A stretch of 64,000 nucleotides of DNA from Phialocephala subalpina (taxonomy: Eukaryota; Ascomycota; Leotiomycetes; Helotiales; Mollisiaceae): positions 698,267 through 762,266 of the forward strand of contig FJOG01000009.1 in the NCBI GenBank assembly GCA_900073065.1. Reading direction: 5' to 3'. The notes beneath the pieces were generated by a model that worked only from the letters and a program-made list of their open reading frames with translations, was not told the origin of the DNA and made no database searches. Shown piece by piece: positions 1 through 10,718 of the stretch. The first letter of the stretch is position 1, and every line of letters starts with the position of its first letter. The position numbers and the translations under genes were made by a program.

Positions 1-1701
1 CGGCTGTCTCAGCATTAGGTTCAAGGCCAACAAAGGCACCGGAGGCTAAAGCTGGGCCAGTCCTGGATGATAAGGATGTTGACAAGGAGTTTGAGGCTAT
101 GTTGGATAGGCGAAATATTCCTGAAAATCAACGTGGAAAGATGCGGAAACTTGCAATGTCGATGAAGAAGGATTTCATCAAGCAAGACTGGGCTGAAGTG
201 GCTGCTGCGAAGAATGGCAGACCGGGAACAAATAGTAGCGACTCAAGTGCTGATGCTACTAGTGGTACCCAAGATGTTCCCGCGGCAAAGCCTAAGAGGC
301 CAAGAAGTCGAACCTTCACTCTATCCAGAGGGAACAACAAGGAGTCGACAACACAAACTAAGAAGTCGAAACCAGAGGAGTCAATTGGAAGACATTCTCG
401 GCAGCCATCAACTGAGAACGTCAACGGCGGCAGCAAGTCCTTCACAGCGTCAAGTGTAGCAGTAGCACAGAATCTGGTTGCAAGAGCGAAGGGTCAGCTT
501 CCAGATGACTTCATATCCTATTTGAGGAAGATTCAGAAGCCCGAATTGGTTGAGGTTGGCAGACTCCACAAGTTGAGGACCTTACTGAAGCATGAAACTG
601 TGGCATGGACAGACGAGTTTGTCACTCAAGGAGGTATGGCCGAAATTGTTGGTCTACTGCATCGAACAATGGAGGTTGAGTGGAGGTATGTTGTCACCTT
701 TTCTTCGTTGACCATTTAGCTGATACCTTTCCAGGGAAGAGCACGAAGATGCGTTGCTTCACGAAGTTCTCCTTTGTGTGAAAGCGCTTTCGACCACAGC
801 ACTCGCCCTTCAACACCTCAGTATCTTCCAACAAACCCTCTTTCCTGCTTTGCTCAACATGGTCTTTGGCGAAGAGAAGAAGGGGCCTAGCGAGTTCACG
901 ACCCGGAACATCATCACATCTTTACTGTTTACATACCTGAAGTCCGCACCCTTGGCCGAACGTGCAAACCGAGCTAGGGTCCTTCTTCATTATCTACGAG
1001 ATCCCGAGCCGACCGAGTCTGAACGCCCCGTTGGCTTTGTCCTCGAGATGAGAAGACCACGACCATACAGAGTGTGGTGCAAGGAAATGACCAATGTTAC
1101 CAAGGAAGTCTTTTGGATTTTCCTCCATCATGTCAATGTCATTGCTCTTCCTGGTTCCAAGTCTCGGGGAAGCGATGAAGATCTTGACATGTCGGCCATC
1201 AAATCCTCAAGATCGAACGCGAGTTTCGATATCAACAACCCTTACCATGTGTATATGGCCAAACACTTCCCCCAAGAGCAACCGCCAGTTCCAGCAGCAC
1301 CATATGTTGGCGGTGTCGAATGGGATGCAACGAACTATCTTGCTTCGCATCTCGATATTATTAATGGCATCATGGCTAGTCTACCGACAAAAGAAGAGCG
1401 AAATACCTTGCGCGAACAGATGCTCGTTTCAGGATGGGAGAAATGTTTTGGTGGTACGCTCCGAACTTGCAAGGAGAAATTTTATGGTGGTGTTCATGCT
1501 GGACTTCGATGCTGGGTTGCTGCTGCTCACGAGGATGGCTGGGACACCAAAGATGTGCGATGTGGTCCTTACATTGAAAGCAAGAGCTCGCCCAAGAAAA
1601 GCCCGAAGAAGCCCGCCCCGGCAGAGACTGCGCCACAAATCGGATTGAAGTTGGATTTTGGCGGAGAGAAGAAACCAGCCAGCAACGATGTTTGGTTGTA
1701 A
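1..1701 (+). CDS. GBD/FH3-domain Rho-effector protein (formin-like, no FH2), 3' part
   Basis: The gene enters from the left edge already in frame, so the start is missing. Exons are 1..685 and 735..1701, separated by a 49-nt intron (GTATGT...CAG) that joins in phase. The protein shows the formin N-terminal GTPase-binding/FH3 signature: a DRRNIPENQRGKMRKL segment, then LPDDFISYLRKIQ, then an armadillo-like helical region running to about position 1150. It ends in a Lys/Pro-rich tail and the stop at 1699-1701, with no poly-Pro FH1 and no FH2 actin-nucleating domain. That matches the short fungal GBD/FH3-only proteins (often labelled rid1-like) rather than Bni1/SepA. Such proteins are expected to bind activated Rho/Cdc42 at sites of polarised growth. 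Role by family; the absence of FH2 is seen directly. Confidence 0.85.
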
Positions 1702-2385
1702 GGCGCAAAGAAAGTTCATGGGTTCTGGTGTATCATTTGCTGTGGTAGGTAAGATTGTATGACTTGAGGCTTAAAGGTCTCCTTTTTTCATTGCGTTGGG
1801 AAAGGTCAGCGAGTTCTGGCTTCTCTAATGATTCGTATGATTAATGATCAAGTGTTAATGATGATGATATGAAAAGGCTTTCTGTACATAAATTGAATCT
1901 CATGAATCAACCACTTATTGACTTTGTGCTGTGCTGTGATGTTTGCGTCGTCTAATTGTCATTGATTTTTGAGAACCTTCGTGCTGGAGTGAGTCTGAGC
2001 CTCCAACTCCGAGGAAAGTTCAATGTGAAGGTTCCTAGCTTTGCGGAAACTTGAACCTTGAAAGTACCTGTCCTTTGGGGACATTCGAGGTTGATGCTTG
2101 TGCATTTTGTGAAAATTCGGGTGTGAGTGATTCCGCTCTTGAGGGATTTCGAACTTGGCAGCGAGTCGCCTAAGTACTTCAGCACATTCACAGGCAAGCA
2201 GACGAAGCACTCACAGGAGTCATCTCAATAGCACGCCTTATTCTATCCACAATGGTCAGAGAATCACCTAGCAGGACGATCAGGTACACCAAATATCAGC
2301 TTCGCAAGCTTCTTATTTCTTTCATCCCTTTCCTTCGCAAATATCAAAGAGCACATCCGTTTTACCTGACGACAAAGCACCCAAA
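1702..2385. other. intergenic
   Basis: This stretch holds the 3' flank of the GBD/FH3 gene and the presumptive promoter of the RING copy downstream. A pyrimidine-rich run at about 2316-2339 precedes the ATG at 2386. Nothing else is visible. Confidence 0.6.
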
Positions 2386-3688
2386 ATGAGCAAGCAACAC
2401 AACTACAATCTTCGTTCTCGAGGCCAGTCATCTGAAGAGCCTCCTCCACCACCACCTTCTCCTCCTCTCTCACCTCAGACCACAACGCGACTTCGTCGTA
2501 CATCCTCCCATCAACGCTGCGCCATCTGCCTCGACACCCTCTCTGAACCACACAACACAGCCCTCTTCCTCCTCTGCACCCACACCTTCGACCTCACCTG
2601 CTCCATCACCCTCCTAACCAGCCCTCCTTCCCCACAATCACGCCGATGTCCCCTCTGTCGAATCCCCATCGCCGCCGTACAATACAACTTCCTCTCCTCT
2701 CCCTCAAGCAGCTCCATCCACATCCCCAGGTCCCCAATTTTCGATTCCGGACCCTTCATTCGAGAAGATGAGACTGTGACTGTGGAGATGAGTGAATTGG
2801 AGAAGAATAGGCGGAGAGAGTTGAAACAGCTGATGTTGTTCCGGACTATGATCCTGCGCTTTGGCAGTTTTTTCATATGGGGTGTTTTGTTAGAGAGAAA
2901 GAGAATTTGGAGAAAGTGGTGCTTGTTGAGAGGATTATTAGTTCGAAGGTTATGCAGTTAGCGGGGACGAAGACGGTTGCGTTGTTGGTCAGGAGTTTGA
3001 GTATAATTGTTGTTGATAAGGGATTATTGAGGAGGTAAATGAGGGCGAGAGTCCGAAGGATGTTGAAGAGGCGAGGGAGGAGATTAGGAACTTGTTGAAG
3101 GATTTTGGACATTGCAATATCGGGGAACTGGGCTGAGCTCAAGCTTGAGGACCCGGAGTTCAAGCTGTTGAGAGATGAGAAAGGGTTAGAGGTTTCGGCA
3201 AAGAAGTTTTTGATGGTGGAAAGGAAGTTTGGAGCAGAGGACATCACGGTAAGTCCGACGCCTGACTTCCTGATGTACATTAGCAAGACAAGAATCTCGA
3301 ATCAAAGCCGCGACAGTGCTAACCTAACCAGATCACTGATTGCACATCACCCACCGAGATATTTCCCAGCACGGTGCCACCAAATTGGGACGGAGACGGT
3401 TTCAACTCCGACACCAACATCGTGAACAGGTTTTTCAAAGCTGCTCGCTTACGAGCAATCAGCCTGGCCCGGCAAGAGATCCAAGGTGTCTTCGAGTTGT
3501 TCCGATTTTGGGGCAGTTTCGAAGACTTAACAGATCTGGATATCGGGAGCTCAGCAATCATGGATACGATGAATCAGGGGGAGGTAGAGTGTGAATACTG
3601 TGATGAGAAGCATCGAAATGGTGATTGTAAGCTTCCAGATGCAAAGGACGTCACTGGAAATGTCAGAGTGGATAAGATGCAAATGTAA
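2386..3688 (+). pseudogene. broken RING-finger paralogue
   Basis: The start ATG has a good context (AAAATGAGC). The 5' part reads as a RING: CAIC, then CTHTFDLTC, then CPLC. A GPFIREDE motif follows, shared with the intact gene at 3978-5093. Homology then continues only by changing frame near 2825, near 3030 and near 3115. The successive frames end at 2961 (TAG), 3036-3038 (TAA) and about 3132 (TGA). After a well-formed intron (3249-3331, GTAAGT, CTAAC, CAG) the last exon reads ARQEIQGV and CEYCDEKHRNGDC, matching the C-terminus of the intact copy. I read this as a decaying paralogue. It could still make a 191-residue RING-only protein (2386-2961). Assembly errors are the alternative. Confidence 0.75.
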
Positions 3689-3977
3689 GTTTGGTCGCGT
3701 TTGGAGGGTGGTATCGAATGAAAGCCCTTTCAAACTTGTTCCTCGCAACTTAGCTACTCCGCTCTGAAGCTGCAGGTAAAATGAATAAAAACCAAGCATT
3801 TCAAACCAAAATCTACGAGATCATCCAAAATGCGGTCCTCATCTTCAAGAATTTTGCACGTGCGACGGCGGTTAGATCTCTCACATCACGACACTCCAAA
3901 CTGTGCCAGACATAGAAATAGACAACGATGGAAGAAAGAATTGGACAAATTTACCTTACTTAGTACTCATTCCCTGG

Positions 3978-5093
3978 TCAAACAGCGCCGGCTCCACCTA
4001 GTCCTTCCGGGAATTCCATATCAGTGAGAATCTCACGAACCAACATCAACTCACAGTCCCCGTTCCTATGCCCTCCCAAATCACAATACTCGCACTCCCT
4101 ACCCACCCGTACATCTAGTATGCCACTGCTTACAGGTTCTAAAGGTCTGAAGCCCGGCACCTTCACAAAAGCGAACTCCAGCACCCCCTGAATCTCCTCT
4201 CTCGCTAAGCGAATTGCTTTCTCCCTATCGACCCTGTAAATTCCATTTGATTCGTCGGGATCTGTCTCCGGTGGTCTCGTTGCATACATCTCGCTCAGCT
4301 CAACAGTTCTCACAATCACCACAGCATCACCATCTTCTTCCTTTCTGACTCGTACACTTTTTCTCACGCTCGTGTTGAGTCCTTTGGCGTCGTACTGGAC
4401 CTTGTATCGGAGACCCTTCAGGTCAAAGGTTGTGTATTGTTGTCGGAAGTCTCCTATCTTTGCTAAAAGTATACCGGTCTCTTTCCTGGCTCTTGTAATC
4501 GCATTTGTATCTGGTGCTCCCGCTTGCCGGATGGCCCTCTCGATCGCTGGAGTGATCGGCGTAGTCGGAATGAGTAGCTTTCGTCGCAAGACGGATGTTG
4601 TACCTGCCAGATGGGGTAGCTGATCGATCTCGATGTCGATGCAGCTGCGGGTGAAGATTATTTTATTCCCTTCTCTGGCACAATTCTGGCCCTTGAGAAG
4701 GCACATCCTCAAATGGTAGTCTTCTCCTTGGCGGAGGCGGCGAAATTCGAGCACGCTCTCTCGCTCAGCAAAAGACATGCCCTCCCTTAACTCCTCATCC
4801 TCCCGTATGAAAGGCCCTGATATGAGAGGAGACTCTGCTCGGGCAGGACCGACAATGTGAGTCTCATATGTTCCGTCCGGCTTGAAGTAATGGTGGACTT
4901 CTTGTATGCGAGATCGACACAAAGGGCACGAACGGCCTACGACGCCTGAGCTTCTCAAAAGAGCGTTGACGCAGGTCAGATCAAACTCGTGCCCGCAAGG
5001 GAGTAATCGTGCGAGGTCTTCGGATCGGTATTCTTGGCATATGGAACATCGAGGAGGAGAGGTCGATCGCCAGTTCGGCTCCGCAGAGCTCAT
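3978..5093 (-). CDS. RING-finger protein with C-terminal CCHC knuckle (putative E3 ligase)
   Basis: A single uninterrupted 371-codon frame. The RING lies at about residues 16-60: C-X2-C-X13-C-X-H-X2-D-X2-C-X14-C-X2-C. An Asp sits where a classical RING has Cys or His (CGHEFDLTC). A GPFIREDEE motif follows, then a middle region with no domain I recognise. Near the C-terminus is CEYCDLGGHRNGDC, which fits a CCHC zinc knuckle (C-X2-C-X4-H-X4-C). RING proteins usually recruit ubiquitin-conjugating enzymes, so E3 activity is likely but inferred. The gene is tail-to-tail with the broken copy at 2386-3688 and lacks the intron found in that copy. The middle region could bind substrate or RNA; nothing in the sequence decides this. 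Confidence 0.85.
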   Translation of the reverse strand: MSSAEPNWRSTSPPRCSICQEYRSEDLARLLPCGHEFDLTCVNALLRSSGVVGRSCPLCRSRIQEVHHYFKPDGTYETHIVGPARAESPLISGPFIREDEELREGMSFAERESVLEFRRLRQGEDYHLRMCLLKGQNCAREGNKIIFTRSCIDIEIDQLPHLAGTTSVLRRKLLIPTTPITPAIERAIRQAGAPDTNAITRARKETGILLAKIGDFRQQYTTFDLKGLRYKVQYDAKGLNTSVRKSVRVRKEEDGDAVVIVRTVELSEMYATRPPETDPDESNGIYRVDREKAIRLAREEIQGVLEFAFVKVPGFRPLEPVSSGILDVRVGRECEYCDLGGHRNGDCELMLVREILTDMEFPEGLGGAGAV

Positions 5094-5469
5094 CGAATGG
5101 GCCAGATAACAAGGAAGATTTTAAAGTTGTAGATTTATCTCAAGGTCTCATACAAGCCGACTTGAAAACGATGACTTTGGTTGACAGAATGGATAATGTG
5201 GAGAGGAGCTGTGAAGGTCGGAAATTTGACATTTACAAAAGACCAAAGAGGCTACTTGACTATTATGTGTTCAATGTTGTGCAGTGAATCAGAAAATGCC
5301 TCTGGTCGAGATGACTGTGGTCGTCGCAACAATGATATCAAACCATGGATGATTGACGTGAACGAGAACATCTTCTTATACGTCACTCGACACTTCAGAT
5401 AGGTGAGAGATTTCTGGTAGATGGCAAAAAAATAACAATTATATATCCGTAAATTAGATAAAACAAATA
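5094..5469. other. intergenic
   Basis: This is the upstream region of the minus-strand RING gene and the 3' flank of the minus-strand MFS gene. It is AT-rich around 5430-5465. No gene is visible. Confidence 0.6.
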
Positions 5470-7399
5470 TCAAGTCGCATGCACTCCCCCATTCTCGACG
5501 TCCCTTCTCCCCGTGGCCTCTTTATCGGCCTCGACTCTGCGCATCCGGACATGGTGGTTTCTACCGAAACATCCCAGCATGAGCGGCAGAGGCACCACAA
5601 CCAAGGCCATAACTGTCTGGAAAACAAGGGCTCTCCACATGTTTCCAGGAGGCCGGTCGGTATGATCATCGGCCGTTCCATCATTAGGTCCGTTAGCACG
5701 TAAAGCGTCCGAGACTATGATGAAAATGCCGCCTAGGAGTTGGCCACCGGTCCAGCATATAGTGCTAGTAACTTCTGGAGAAACTGGATGCGTAATTTCA
5801 ATAAGGTACTCGAGGACGACTGGCACTAAACTGAAAGACGCTGCGCCGAGAATAGATAATATCGCATAGGGAGCCGCGAGATCTCTGGTCTGAGGCGCCC
5901 AGGTGAAGGCTAGGTAGCTGATGGCGACGATAGGTACCTGTATCTTGATGGCAAGGAGGAAGGACTTCGTTTTGTCGATGATGGGCGAGGTGATAGCAGA
6001 GGCAACCAGACCAACCACGATGAGTAGAGCCCCGGCGATCCCAGCATCATTCTCCGAGAAAGAATAAGGCTGGAGCATCTGGTTGATGAGTGACGAGATA
6101 CTGTTGAAGAGACCAACATAGAAAGTGAACGGGATCATGATCATGTAGAATTCTGGCGAGTTGAAAAGGATCTTTAAAGATGCACCGAGAGGCTGCTTCT
6201 CATCATGGCCAGATGGAGACGGAGGCGTGGGAGGGTGTGCAGGAATGAAGAACGATGGAATCGTTGCAATAGATGACTGTTACCAATTAGACTTGGAAAG
6301 GGACAAGGAACTGTAATACCTACGATTATGGCAATATATAGAACCATATTTGGTATGTCAGACGCGCTATTGGCCCAGGAAGGGTCAATAAGTTGGGCTA
6401 AAGCACCTCCAAAGGGATTTGCCAAGCTCATCACGGCTGTGGCAGCAATTCTTCCACGATTGGTGAACCACAGATCCGAGTATCTTGTGGGGGCGGATAG
6501 GACAAAAGGCTGAGCCAGCCCAGTCAAGATCTGTCCGAACATAACCCCGCCAAAGCTCCCATGTTTTCCAGACCTTGTAGATCCATATCTGATCCAGTTC
6601 CCCAACAGAATGAGTACTGAGGCTGTGATGATGGAAGGTTTTGGACCTCCATGGTGAAGTGTGTAAATGGTGACTGGTGAAGCAACCACAAACGCAAACA
6701 GAAATGCTGTGCTGAGCCAATTGACGGTCGACGGCGACACATTGTAGTATTGTGAGGTAGTCGTGGAGTTCGCTGAGAAGGAGAGCCACTGTTCCGTGTT
6801 AGCATGATCTGATGAGGCTGGCTAGAGCGTTCGAAAGGGGCACTCACATCCCAGCTGACGATGATGTTCAGCAACACCAACTGAACCAATCCAAACCACC
6901 GTCTCTTGTAAACCTTATATACGTGCCCACCGTTGGAGGCTCCGTTGGTCTGGTCTCCGCCATTCTCCAGTCCATGGTCTGCAGTGACACGCCGTGGAGA
7001 GGGACCATCGTCTTCTGGACCCAGCAACTCGTCGTCGCTGCGGACTTCATGCAAGGCTTCCACTTCTCCTATCCCGCCAGGTCCATCGCCAGTGTCGTTT
7101 GTAGCCGTGACCTTGATTTCATCGTTACCCTTCTTGTCGATGCTATTCACACCATTTCCATTCCTGCTTACGTTCGAGCTCGCATTGGAGGATAGAGCCG
7201 CGTGCCCCTTGCCTTTACCCTTGAGACCTCGCATTTTTAGAGGTCTCATTATTGTCCAACCGGGCAGAATCTCTTCTGGCGACTCGGACTTCTCGTTGAG
7301 AGTTCCCTCAGCCTGATTGTTCGTTTCCGCGCGACTGGTTGGTACCTTTTCGATGTCCGTCATGGTCGCACCCTTTTGGCTTGCTGAGTGAGACGCCAT
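5470..7399 (-). CDS. FLVCR-type MFS transporter
   Basis: Exons in gene order are 7399..6848, 6788..6324 and 6276..5470. Both introns (59 and 47 nt) are phase 0, giving 607 residues. The first 165 or so residues are hydrophilic and Asn/Asp/Gly-rich, unusually long for an MFS protein. About twelve hydrophobic segments follow. Motifs such as VNWLSTAF, NWIRYGS, GQILTGLAQPF and the Asn-Pro-Phe-Gly-Gly loop after the sixth segment fit the FLVCR/DIRC2 branch of the major facilitator superfamily, whose animal members move haem or choline. The substrate in fungi is unknown, and plasma or vacuolar membrane location is inferred. The C-terminus is short and charged. Confidence 0.85.
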
Positions 7400-8165
7400 G
7401 GCGCTGCCGACCGCACAGATTGTGGGCCGGTTAGAGTTCTGACCAGCCTAGAAATACAAATACTACGCTACGAACCTCAAAGTCGCTTGCTTTCTGGAGT
7501 AAAGCGCATTCATTCAGGATATATCCAAAGGGTCTCGAGAGATTATAAACGTTCACATGGAGAGGGGAAGGCGCATAAGCTCGTGTGGTCAGTCCGGGGA
7601 AGAGTGCTCAATATGGAATGGACCGATATCAGCAGATCCACGATCCGGGACACCGCAAAAATTTAGGACCCAAAGAACCACTGCCCTATGGACAATCTTC
7701 AACGCTTTTGTCTTGTGAAAGGCCGAGCCGTTGCAATAAAAGAGAACGGCTTATCTCTGGCCTCTTGATTATCTGATAATGCTCGGAAAAGGTTCCGAGC
7801 TTGGCTTTACCATATCTGCATGATTGGGACTTGAATGTGCCTCCTCTGGATCTCGTGGTATCATCTTGGAGATACTCAACCCAAGTCAGGTACCGAGTAA
7901 GAACAATGAACACCCCCAGCATCGATGATCTGGTGGTAGACCAGTAGCTGGCAAATATCGAAAAACTCACGGAGAGAAGCGAGAGGATATGGTACCATCT
8001 ATGATTTTTCCTATACTACATGCAGAACCGTTCAAAAGGAGATGCGTTATGCGGTGGTACAACAGGTGATGTGAAATTTGTACAACCTCATCCGCCATCA
8101 CCGCCCCACCATCATCTATGCATAGGCGTTGATACGCGATATTGTCATTGAGAAAGCAGACGAGT
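7400..8165. other. intergenic
   Basis: This lies between the start of the minus-strand MFS gene and the stop of minus-strand QCR6, so it carries the MFS promoter and the QCR6 3' flank. Open frames here have no domain-like features. Confidence 0.55.
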
Positions 8166-9249
8166 CTACTTAAGAGCAGCCCACAGCTTTGGTGCGGCGC
8201 ACTGGTTCGCGCAGTGGGCCAAGTGGAAGACTGAAATATGTCAGTAAATGCTAAAGCAGTATGGCAAATGGAGAACATACACTCCTCAACACAGTCCTCG
8301 TTGGGGTGCTTCTTGTCCACTGGCTTTCCCTCGTCTGCGCCAGTAACTCGCTCAACGCACTCATCGAAGTGGTGCTTTGCTGGTGAGCATTGCTTTGATT
8401 CCTTGCATTCTGTAAATGATAAGCAAGAGTCCCATACACCAAAAAGTCTGTCAATCCAGTGCCAAAGTGAAGGAGTCCCTTAGGCCTCCAAAAGGCTTTT
8501 CTGGTGGTTGAGAGGTGCGCCTCTTCGACAATTCCGCAGAACCAAAGCTAGTAGTATGACAGCCAAGCTCCAATTGTCCCCAACTTGGTACGACGGCTGT
8601 CCGAGAGTCCCTTTGCGGGCACATTTGTTCCGCGGACTGAATTTGCAGCCGAAATGATTCCAAATGTGTGCCTGGAGACCTGTTCAAGTCCGCTATTGCT
8701 CACATGTCAAAGGTCTCGTCGGGTGTCTTGATCGACCATTGGAACTTCGCCCCTTGGTATTTCGCAAATAAAATAGGCACTCACCCTCCTCAAACTTCTC
8801 CTTAGGGTCCTCAGTCTCTGGCTCGTCCTCTTCTTCTTCCTCCTCGGGCTCGTCGTCCTTGGATTCTTCTTCCTTGCTGTCTTCTCCGGAGTCCTGCGCA
8901 AAACAAAGTATTAGCATCTGCAACTCAATCTTACAAATCCTCGTCGAGTGATTGCCAGATCTCAATTGTAAAGCTCTGCAGTATCCGCCTTCCGCCAGCT
9001 CGGTCTATTCCCCTGTCCATCTCTTCATCAAGCTCAATCAAGTTGCATAGGCCTTATCTCGTCCTCCAAATATCCCAATTTTGTGGCAGCAATCTCATTT
9101 CGCATATCCACACATTCCTATACCGCAGAAGAGATCACAAAACATACCTTCTCATCATCCTTCTCCTCCGCCTCAGCAGCTTCCGCCCTCGCCTCACCCC
9201 ACGGCAACGCCGCTTCCAGCATATCGGTGAACGTATCAAAGATTCCCAT
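8166..9249 (-). CDS. QCR6: ubiquinol-cytochrome c reductase hinge protein (complex III subunit 6)
   Basis: Four small exons in gene order: 9249..9148, 8893..8785, 8409..8281 and 8230..8166. Together they give a 134-residue protein. The N-terminus is MGIFDTF. It is followed by a long acidic stretch of Glu/Asp (residues about 35-70), the hallmark of the hinge protein, and then the UCRH domain. That domain holds the paired cysteines in ECKESKQC, FDEC, EDCVEEFFHLAHCANQC and the ending KLWAALK. In complex III the protein helps cytochrome c1 dock with cytochrome c in the mitochondrial intermembrane space. The introns (375 and 254 nt before exons 3 and 2) are long for this window, so introns exceed coding sequence in length. 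Confidence 0.93.
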
Positions 9250-9708
9250 CGTGCACAATCTCAATCTCACTACTTTCGGTAAGAGGAGACAAGTGGGTTG
9301 AAGGTCAATGGTCGATGTTGAAGAGGTGGTGAAAGATCTGGCGAGCCGGCGATGGAACGAGCTTTCGAATTCGTGATGTGTGATTGGTTGGCACAAAATT
9401 GAGCCAGGGTCGAGATCATGTGATCTACCTGAAAGTTCCGAATTTCAAGGGACATTTTCACCAAGGTGAGGATTTGAGAGCTTTACGGACTTTAATAAGT
9501 CGACGACGTTGGAAATATCTATTCGAGATCATTTTAATCTATCACGCTCCAGACCTGAACACCTAGCACCGCATCATAATCATCATAAGGGAGAAATCTG
9601 TGAAGAAGACGCTTTCATAAACCGCACTTCTTCAATCCTGGATCTCTTCGACCAAGGTGTTGTTTGAAAGAGCCTACTCAGAGCTCGTCACGCTATTGTA
9701 AGATTCAG
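9250..9708. other. intergenic
   Basis: Promoter side of QCR6 and 3' flank of the GRAM-domain gene, both on the minus strand. No further gene is visible. Confidence 0.55.
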
Positions 9709-10718
9709 TTATCGATTCGACTCGTCGTCCCTATCTCTCTGCCTTTCGGCCTCCTCTCTCAACCTCCGGTCTAGGTCAACACCCACAGCTTGCGCCTGGG
9801 CTTCCTCATAACCTGGCGGAGGTTCATCTGGAGCAGAAAATGTTTCCGGCTTGGGCGAATTCCTCTCAGTCGAACTCCTTACTCCACCAACACCACTATC
9901 TCTGCCCGGCCGAGTTGGTATGGGACTCAGTATTGTAGGTTCATCGTCTTCCGGCGCTACCTCTCGAGCAGGCTCGTAAGCTGGTAGTTGTTCTAAGTGA
10001 ACATTCGCCAAGTCTACATTTCCTGCTCCCTGCTGCCCACTTTCTCTTGCTACCGAATATGCTTGGTGTAGTCTCTCTTTTATTTGCTCAAAAATATTGG
10101 AATAATCGAAAGCTCCTCCTTCTCGGAATGTGAATTTCAGCTCGACTGCTGAGTGCGTTGGTGGAATGCCTCCCCCAGGTACCGGTTTACATAATGCAAC
10201 CCAATAATTTGCTCCGAAGAAGGGCGCTCTGACGAAGGTATCTTGGAGGCTGAGGACCGGCGAGGAGAAGGATAGAAGCTCTGGAGTAGGTACCGCTGGA
10301 AGGTAAACTATCTGCGGCGGTGTCAGCAGAGTTCTGTAAAGTGGGAGGCTTCGCATACTCTTTGGTTTGTGATGTAGACAACCCCGGTGTCGCTCTTGAT
10401 TGATAATGGCTGAGCTCCGGGAAATGTGTTCGATGTCGATAGCTGTAGACTGACCCGTGGCGGCGATGTGTATAGTATCCGTTCGTTCGGTAGCTTGACA
10501 AATCCCTCGGCACCAGGCGTCGTCATTACCCAGCTGGGAGTAGACTTTAGTTCTCTTGCTTGAGCTGCTTGCAAAGCATAGAAGTGCTGTTCTTGGTGGA
10601 ACTGATACATGATGTGGGAATTGCCCGGACGTGGGGTACGCTGAGTATGCTCTGAAGACTGGCAAAAGATACAGTAGAAGGATGCTTGATCCCCAAAAAA
10701 AACTTACTTGATTGACAT
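9709..10718 (-). CDS. GRAM-domain WBP2-like protein with PPxY motif
   Basis: Exons in gene order are 10718..10708 (only 11 nt), 10533..10359 and 10311..9709, giving 262 residues. The tiny first exon supplies MSIN and the second begins at W5, giving the family's usual MSINW start. The GRAM domain covers about residues 15-150, with ERILYTSPP, SDTGVVYITNQRIVYLPA and CKPVPGGGIPPTHSAVELKFTF split over two entries of the fold. The C-terminal third is Pro-rich and acidic with PPPGYEEAQ, a WW-domain ligand, and ends in a charged Arg/Asp helix. WBP2-type proteins bind membranes through GRAM and WW-domain proteins such as Rsp5/NEDD4 ligases through PPxY. The role here is inferred. Confidence 0.9.
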
